NCBI GenBank assembly: GCA_002296885.1
Contig: DBIH01000015.1
Location: 1-17,454 of the forward strand
DNA from: Flavobacterium sp. UBA807
Lineage (GTDB): Bacteria; Bacteroidota; Bacteroidia; Flavobacteriales; Flavobacteriaceae
Reading direction: 5' to 3'
Length of the DNA: 17,454 nt
Made by a program: the position numbers and the translations under genes. Under the pieces are notes generated by a model. It saw nothing but the letters and a program-made list of their open reading frames with translations. It was not told the origin of the DNA and did not search any database. Numbering within the stretch: position 1 is the first letter of the stretch; the number at the start of each line of letters is the position of its first letter. This document shows positions 13,015 through 17,454 of this stretch, piece by piece.

Positions 13015-16000
13015 ATGAAAACATTATTACTTAAATCAGAGAATTTAATACTATTGATTCTGCTATTAATAGTATCCTCAGTTTCGAGAGGACAAACTCA
13101 AACTTATACATCAAGCGGAACATTTACCCCACCTGCGGGTGTTACTTCTGTTAAAGTTGAAGCATACGGTGCTGGTGGCGGTGGCGGATATGGAGGCACA
13201 TCAAATAAAAAAGGTGGTGGCGGTGGCGGTGGCGGTGGCTACACTGTTGGTAATTCCGTTACAGTTACACCTGGAACTTCACATGCAATTACAATTGGTT
13301 CTGCTGGTACTGGTTCAACAGCATCAGGCACAAATGGTGCTAATGGAGGTCAAACATCCGGAACATTTACTTCTACTACAATTACTGCTGATGGTGGATT
13401 AGGAGGTAGAACTTATGCTAATGGTGGAAACGGTGGAAACGGTGGTAGCGGTGGTGGTGGTACTACCACAAGAAGCGGTGGAACCGGAGGAAGCGGAAGC
13501 ACTACAGGTTCAGGTGGTGGTGGTGGTGCAGCCGGTACTACAAGTGGCGGTGGAAACGGAAGCATACCAACTGGCGGTACAGCTGGTGGAGGATCAGCGA
13601 GTGCCGGTGGTGCAGGGTCTACTTCAAATACTGCTCCTGGTTCAAATGCTGTAGCATATGGCGGTGGAGGTGGCGGTGGAACCAAAAACTCTAATGGAGG
13701 AAATGGAGCTGCCGGTTATATGGTTATAACTTATACTTGCCCTACATATGCATTAACTTCAACTGCTTCACCTAACTTGTGCGGAGCAGGAACAGCGGTA
13801 GTAACACTTACAGGCTCAGCTGTTGGTTTACCGGTGGGAAATTACACTGTGACTTACAATCTTTCGGGAGCAACAACTGCAACAGGAAGTACAGCATCTA
13901 TGACTGTTTCAGTTGCAGGAACAGGAACCTTTACCACTTCTTCATTAAATGTTGGGAATAATACAGTAACGGTTACAAACTTAGCTTCATCATATTGTTC
14001 AAATTCAATATCATCAAACAATACAGATGCGATTACAGTAGTAGCTCCAGCAACTGCATCTGCAGGTTCCGCAATCAATACTTGTTCAACTACAGGTGCT
14101 GTTAACATTACAACCGGATCAACTGCAAGTAATTATTCATCCGTTGCATGGACAACAAGCGGAACAGGAACTCTTACAAATGCTACTTCATTAACAACCT
14201 GCACCTACACACCAAGTGCTGCAGAAAATGCCGCTGGAAGTACTATCACATTAACATTAACTGCATATGGAAATTCACCTTGTGGAAATGTAACTTCCAA
14301 TAAAAACCTGATTATAAGTAAAGCAATGACTGTAGCGGCAGGATCAAACATGACTACTTGTGCCGGCGCCGGTGCTGTGAATGTTAGTTCCGGAGCAAGT
14401 GCAACTAACCAAACCGGAGTAGTTTGGACTTCTAGTGGAAGCGGAACTTTTGTAAACCCTAATTCATTAGGAGCTTGTTCATATACTCCAAGTGCGGCAG
14501 ATATAGCGGCAGGAAGTGTAACCATAACCTTAACTGTTTCTAATAATGGTTGCTCAAATATTTCAGCTTCTAAAACAATAACAATTATTCCTGCTGCCAC
14601 TTCGGTTGCCGGAACAACAATCAACACTTGTGCAACTACTGGTGCTGTTAACATAACAGCAGGCTCAAGTGCAACAAATTATACATCGGTAACATGGTCA
14701 GGTGGTACTGGTACTTTTGCAAATGCTAACTCATTAACAACTTGTACTTATACCCCAAGTGCTGCAGAAAATCTAGCCGGAAGTACTATTACTTTAACAT
14801 TAACTGCTGTTGGTAACTCGCCTTGTGGAAGCGTTACATCAACAAAATCATTAATTATCAGCAAAGCAATGACTGCAATTGCAGGAACCAATATTACTAC
14901 ATGTTCTTCTGCCGGTGCTGTTAATATTACTGCTGGTTCAAGTGCTACAAATCAAACTTTAGTAACATGGTCTTCAAGTGGAACAGGTACTTTTGCTAAT
15001 GCTAATTCACTAACAACTTGTACTTACACCCCAAGTGCTGCTGATATTTCTGCAGGAAGTGTAACATTAACGCTAACTGCTTCTAATGCGGGTTGTGCTA
15101 ATGTTACCTCAAACAAAACTTTGACAATTGTTGCAGCTGCTACTTCGGTTGCAGGGACAAATGTCAATACATGTCAAACTTCCGGTGCCGTAAACATTAC
15201 TGCGGGTGCAAGTGCTACTAATTATACGTCCGTAACATGGACGGCAAGTGGCATCGGAACATTTACAAATGCCAATTCGCTAACAACGTGTACTTATACT
15301 CCAAGTATTGCTGATATTGCTCTTGGAAGCGTAACATTAACATTAACAGTTAATGGAAATTCTCCATGTGGAAGTGTAACTTCGACAAAAACATTAATAA
15401 TTAATAAAACAATGACTGCAATTGCCGGAACCAATGTAACAACATGTGCCAATTCTGGCGCAGTTAACATTACTGCCGGTTCAAGTGCTCTTTTTCAAAC
15501 TAGTGTAACCTGGAGTTCAAGTGGAACGGGAACTTTTGCTAATGCAAATTCGTTAACCACTTGTACTTATACTCCGAGTGCTGCTGACATTAGTGCGGGA
15601 AGCGTTACCTTAACTTTGACCGCTTCAAATGGAGGTTGCGCAAATGCAACTTCAACTAAAACACTTACGATTAACCCGGCTCCTGCCCCTATTGCAGGAC
15701 CTGCTTTGAGCACTTGCTCTGATATTGGTTCGATAAACATAACAGGAGGTTCGAGTGCTGCTAATTCAACTTCTATAACTTGGACATCGAGTGGAACGGG
15801 TACTTTTGCAAATCCAAATTCCTTAACGACTTGTACTTATACCCAAAGTACAGCCGATATTACTGCAGGAAGTGTAACTTTAACTTTAACAGCATCCAGT
15901 ACTGGTTGTAATAATGTGACTTCTACAAAAGTATTAACTATACTTGCTCCTCCTACATCAAATGCCGGAACAGCAATCTTTATGTGTAATGCTTCTGGTC

Positions 16001-17454
16001 CTTATAACATTACTGCCGGAGCGAGCGCAACAAATTATTCATCTGTTACCTGGACGTCAAGTGGAACAGGAACATTTGCCAATGCTAATTCATTAACAAC
16101 ATGTACTTATAGCCCAAGTGCTGCCGATATTTTAGCGGGAAGTGTCAATATCACATTAACTGCAAACGGAAATTCGCCTTGTGCTAATGTAACTTCAACC
16201 AAATTAGTAACCATTACTTCTCCGACAGCAGTAGCAGGTACAAATGTATCTACTTGTGCAACTGCCGGTGCTGTTAACATTACAGCTGGTGCGAGTGGTA
16301 CAAACTACACCTCTCTTGTATGGTCCTCAAGTGGAACGGGTACTTTTGCAAATGCTACTTCTTTAACAACTTGTACTTATACTCCGAGTGCGGCTGATAT
16401 TACTGCCGGAACGGTAACGATAACCTTAACGGTTTCAGCTCCAGGATGTAGCAATGATACATCTTCAAAAACTTTAACGATATATGCTGCTCCAACCATC
16501 ACAGGAACTACGCCAGGGTCAAGATCGGGTGCCGGAACTGTTATTTTAGGAGCTACTGCTTCTGTAGGAACAGTTTATTGGTATACTGCTTCAACAGGCG
16601 GATCATCTATTGGTTTCGGAACCAACTTTACTACACCTTCAATTTCAGCTACCACAACTTATTATGTTGAAGCTGTAAACGGATCATGTACTTCTTCTCC
16701 AAGAGTTGCAGTAGTGGCTACAGTAAATTATCCTGAAATTGATGTTCAGGGTAATGCTACTTCAATTGTTGATGGAGACACAACTCCTTCAACTACGGAC
16801 TGGACAGATTTTGGAGCAGTAACTTCAACAAGAACATTTACTATTAAAAATACTGGAGTTGGAGTATTAACTATAGGAGCTATAACAATTTCCGGTGCTA
16901 ATGCTTCTGATTTTACGGTTACAACTTTGCCAAGTAGCAGTGTTGCCTCTGGGTCAAGTACTACTTTTGTGGTAACATTCAATCCATCGGCTGCAGGAAC
17001 AAGAACAGCATCAATATCAATGGTAAATAGCGACTCAGACGAAAACCCGTATGATTTTTCAATTCAGGGAACAGGAGTTGCAAGAGAAATTGATATCAAA
17101 GGAAATGGTACTACTATTGTTGATGGTGATACAACTCCTTCAACAGCGGACTGGACAGATTTTAGTACGGTAGCTTCAACAAGAACGTTTACGATATACA
17201 ATACCGGAAATGTTGTATTAACATTAAGCACACCAACTATTACAGGTACTAATGCTTCTGATTTTGCAATTACAACACCTCCGGCAACAACCATTGGAGC
17301 TTACGGCAGTACTACTTTCACAGTTACTTTTACACCAAGCGCTATCAATAACAGAACTGCAACTATCAATATTGTTAACGATGACAGCGATGAAAATCCT
17401 TATGACTTTGCAATACAAGGTTTTGGTATCATTCCTGAAATTGATGTTCAGGGT
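13015..17454 (+). CDS. Very large secreted repeat protein (adhesin-like), 3' end beyond the window
   Basis: At least 1480 codons are open from the ATG at 13015 to the window end. Residues 1-26 form a signal peptide (Lys start, Leu/Ile-rich core, SSVSRG end). Residues about 51-235 are a glycine-rich domain. An Ig-like unit (about 242-345) follows, then nine PKD/Ig-like repeats of about 90 residues (roughly 345-1162) with conserved TC...[11 protein letters not shown] and [13 protein letters not shown]. Then comes an Ig-like domain of the [12 protein letters not shown]...TTYYVEA type (about 1163-1239). From residue 1241 there are 117-aa choice-of-anchor D (ASH-like) repeats starting EIDVQG or EIDIKG, the third just begun. 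Such proteins in Bacteroidota usually end in a type IX secretion sorting domain, which would lie outside the window. It is probably a surface or matrix protein, part of the host chromosome, and GC-richer than the element. Confidence 0.9.
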   Translation, partial: MKTLLLKSENLILLILLLIVSSVSRGQTQTYTSSGTFTPPAGVTSVKVEAYGAGGGGGYGGTSNKKGGGGGGGGGYTVGNSVTVTPGTSHAITIGSAGTGSTASGTNGANGGQTSGTFTSTTITADGGLGGRTYANGGNGGNGGSGGGGTTTRSGGTGGSGSTTGSGGGGGAAGTTSGGGNGSIPTGGTAGGGSASAGGAGSTSNTAPGSNAVAYGGGGGGGTKNSNGGNGAAGYMVITYTCPTYALTSTASPNLCGAGTAVVTLTGSAVGLPVGNYTVTYNLSGATTATGSTASMTVSVAGTGTFTTSSLNVGNNTVTVTNLASSYCSNSISSNNTDAITVVAPATASAGSAINTCSTTGAVNITTGSTASNYSSVAWTTSGTGTLTNATSLTTCTYTPSAAENAAGSTITLTLTAYGNSPCGNVTSNKNLIISKAMTVAAGSNMTTCAGAGAVNVSSGASATNQTGVVWTSSGSGTFVNPNSLGACSYTPSAADIAAGSVTITLTVSNNGCSNISASKTITIIPAATSVAGTTINTCATTGAVNITAGSSATNYTSVTWSGGTGTFANANSLTTCTYTPSAAENLAGSTITLTLTAVGNSPCGSVTSTKSLIISKAMTAIAGTNITTCSSAGAVNITAGSSATNQTLVTWSSSGTGTFANANSLTTCTYTPSAADISAGSVTLTLTASNAGCANVTSNKTLTIVAAATSVAGTNVNTCQTSGAVNITAGASATNYTSVTWTASGIGTFTNANSLTTCTYTPSIADIALGSVTLTLTVNGNSPCGSVTSTKTLIINKTMTAIAGTNVTTCANSGAVNITAGSSALFQTSVTWSSSGTGTFANANSLTTCTYTPSAADISAGSVTLTLTASNGGCANATSTKTLTINPAPAPIAGPALSTCSDIGSINITGGSSAANSTSITWTSSGTGTFANPNSLTTCTYTQSTADITAGSVTLTLTASSTGCNNVTSTKVLTILAPPTSNAGTAIFMCNASGPYNITAGASATNYSSVTWTSSGTGTFANANSLTTCTYSPSAADILAGSVNITLTANGNSPCANVTSTKLVTITSPTAVAGTNVSTCATAGAVNITAGASGTNYTSLVWSSSGTGTFANATSLTTCTYTPSAADITAGTVTITLTVSAPGCSNDTSSKTLTIYAAPTITGTTPGSRSGAGTVILGATASVGTVYWYTASTGGSSIGFGTNFTTPSISATTTYYVEAVNGSCTSSPRVAVVATVNYPEIDVQGNATSIVDGDTTPSTTDWTDFGAVTSTRTFTIKNTGVGVLTIGAITISGANASDFTVTTLPSSSVASGSSTTFVVTFNPSAAGTRTASISMVNSDSDENPYDFSIQGTGVAREIDIKGNGTTIVDGDTTPSTADWTDFSTVASTRTFTIYNTGNVVLTLSTPTITGTNASDFAITTPPATTIGAYGSTTFTVTFTPSAINNRTATINIVNDDSDENPYDFAIQGFGIIPEIDVQG
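13165..13720 (+). repeat. Glycine-rich low-complexity coding segment
   Basis: Dense GGT/GGC/GGA codons encode Gly runs broken by Ser, Thr, Asn and Ala, bounded by [10 protein letters not shown] at the start and AAGYMVITY at the end, as in the glycine-rich domain found at the N-terminus of many Bacteroidota secreted proteins. The apparent Pro-rich reading on the opposite strand is only the complement of the Gly codons. Confidence 0.85.
14050..16500 (+). repeat. Nine tandem coding repeats of about 270-276 bp
   Basis: The first conserved Cys codon of each unit is at 14083, 14359, 14629, 14902, 15172, 15445, 15715, 15985 and 16255, giving steps of 276, 270, 273, 270, 273, 270, 270 and 270 bp. 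Each unit has the pattern GAVNITAG...[28 protein letters not shown]...SVTLTLTA and three Cys positions. Units 1, 3 and 5 end in GNSPCG and units 2, 4 and 6 end in SN.GC.N, so the array partly grew as pairs. Confidence 0.9.
16735..17454 (+). repeat. 117-codon ASH-like (choice-of-anchor D) repeats
   Basis: The Glu codons that open EIDVQG, EIDIKG and EIDVQG lie at 16735, 17086 and 17437, exactly 351 bp apart. Each full unit contains [23 protein letters not shown], the NASDF segment and [11 protein letters not shown]. Two are complete and the third is cut by the window end. Confidence 0.88.

Noticed and set aside
13413..13685. A Pro-rich reading frame on the minus strand
   Set aside because: It is the complement of Gly codons in the secreted protein's glycine-rich domain, with no start context of its own.
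14050..16500. Regular repeats suggesting a CRISPR or satellite array
   Set aside because: The repeats are about 270 bp, continuous without spacers, and stay in one open reading frame with conserved peptides; they are protein domains.

Overview
The window looks like a Bacteroidota chromosome, most likely a Flavobacterium-like member of the Flavobacteriia. The evidence is low GC, two good matches to the Bacteroidetes promoter consensus (TTTG / TAnnTTTG), a flavobacterial-type START-like protein, and a huge secreted protein with Bacteroidota domain types (glycine-rich domain, PKD/Ig-like repeats, 'choice-of-anchor D' repeats).

Layout. (1) 1-392: host DNA, with the start of a START-like gene on the minus strand and the promoter of a tRNA. 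(2) 393-466: an intact tRNA with anticodon CAT. (3) 424-12728: an integrative element of about 12.26 kb inserted in the 3' end of that tRNA gene. Its ends are a perfect 49-bp direct repeat (424-472 and 12680-12728). Inside, left to right, are a terminator that ends exactly at the int ATG, a tyrosine integrase, a cargo operon (type III restriction subunit res, dinD-like gene, type III methyltransferase mod, a gene I do not recognise, a PLD-family nuclease), and a replication-like module (unknown protein, RepA-like AAA ATPase, 64-aa protein, zinc-finger/Toprim primase-like protein). (4) 12727-13014: the displaced original tRNA terminator and a promoter region. (5) 13015 to the window end: one open reading frame of at least 1480 codons encoding a repetitive secreted protein, cut by the window edge.

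How it fits together. The integrase and att sites move the element. The helicase and primase suggest it can replicate after excision. Res and Mod, with DinD, the unknown protein and the PLD nuclease, look like an anti-phage cargo. I see no relaxase, capsid, terminase or portal gene, so the element must borrow its transfer route. It could be a minimal integrative mobilizable element or a phage-satellite-like island; the sequence does not decide between these.

The least explained content is small, ordered DNA inside and between the element's genes. There are five ATTGCAAT-type octamers at exactly 21-bp spacing inside int and four at exactly 11-bp spacing inside the primase gene. Between helicase and primase lies a hairpin of three 9-bp repeats facing three inverted ones. 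Tandem 12-bp GTACAC sites sit near both ends. A 19-bp AT-rich repeat with 21-bp period precedes the helicase gene. A 26-bp segment of dinD is duplicated, 25/26 identical, just upstream of dinD. These look like the element's integration, replication and control sites.
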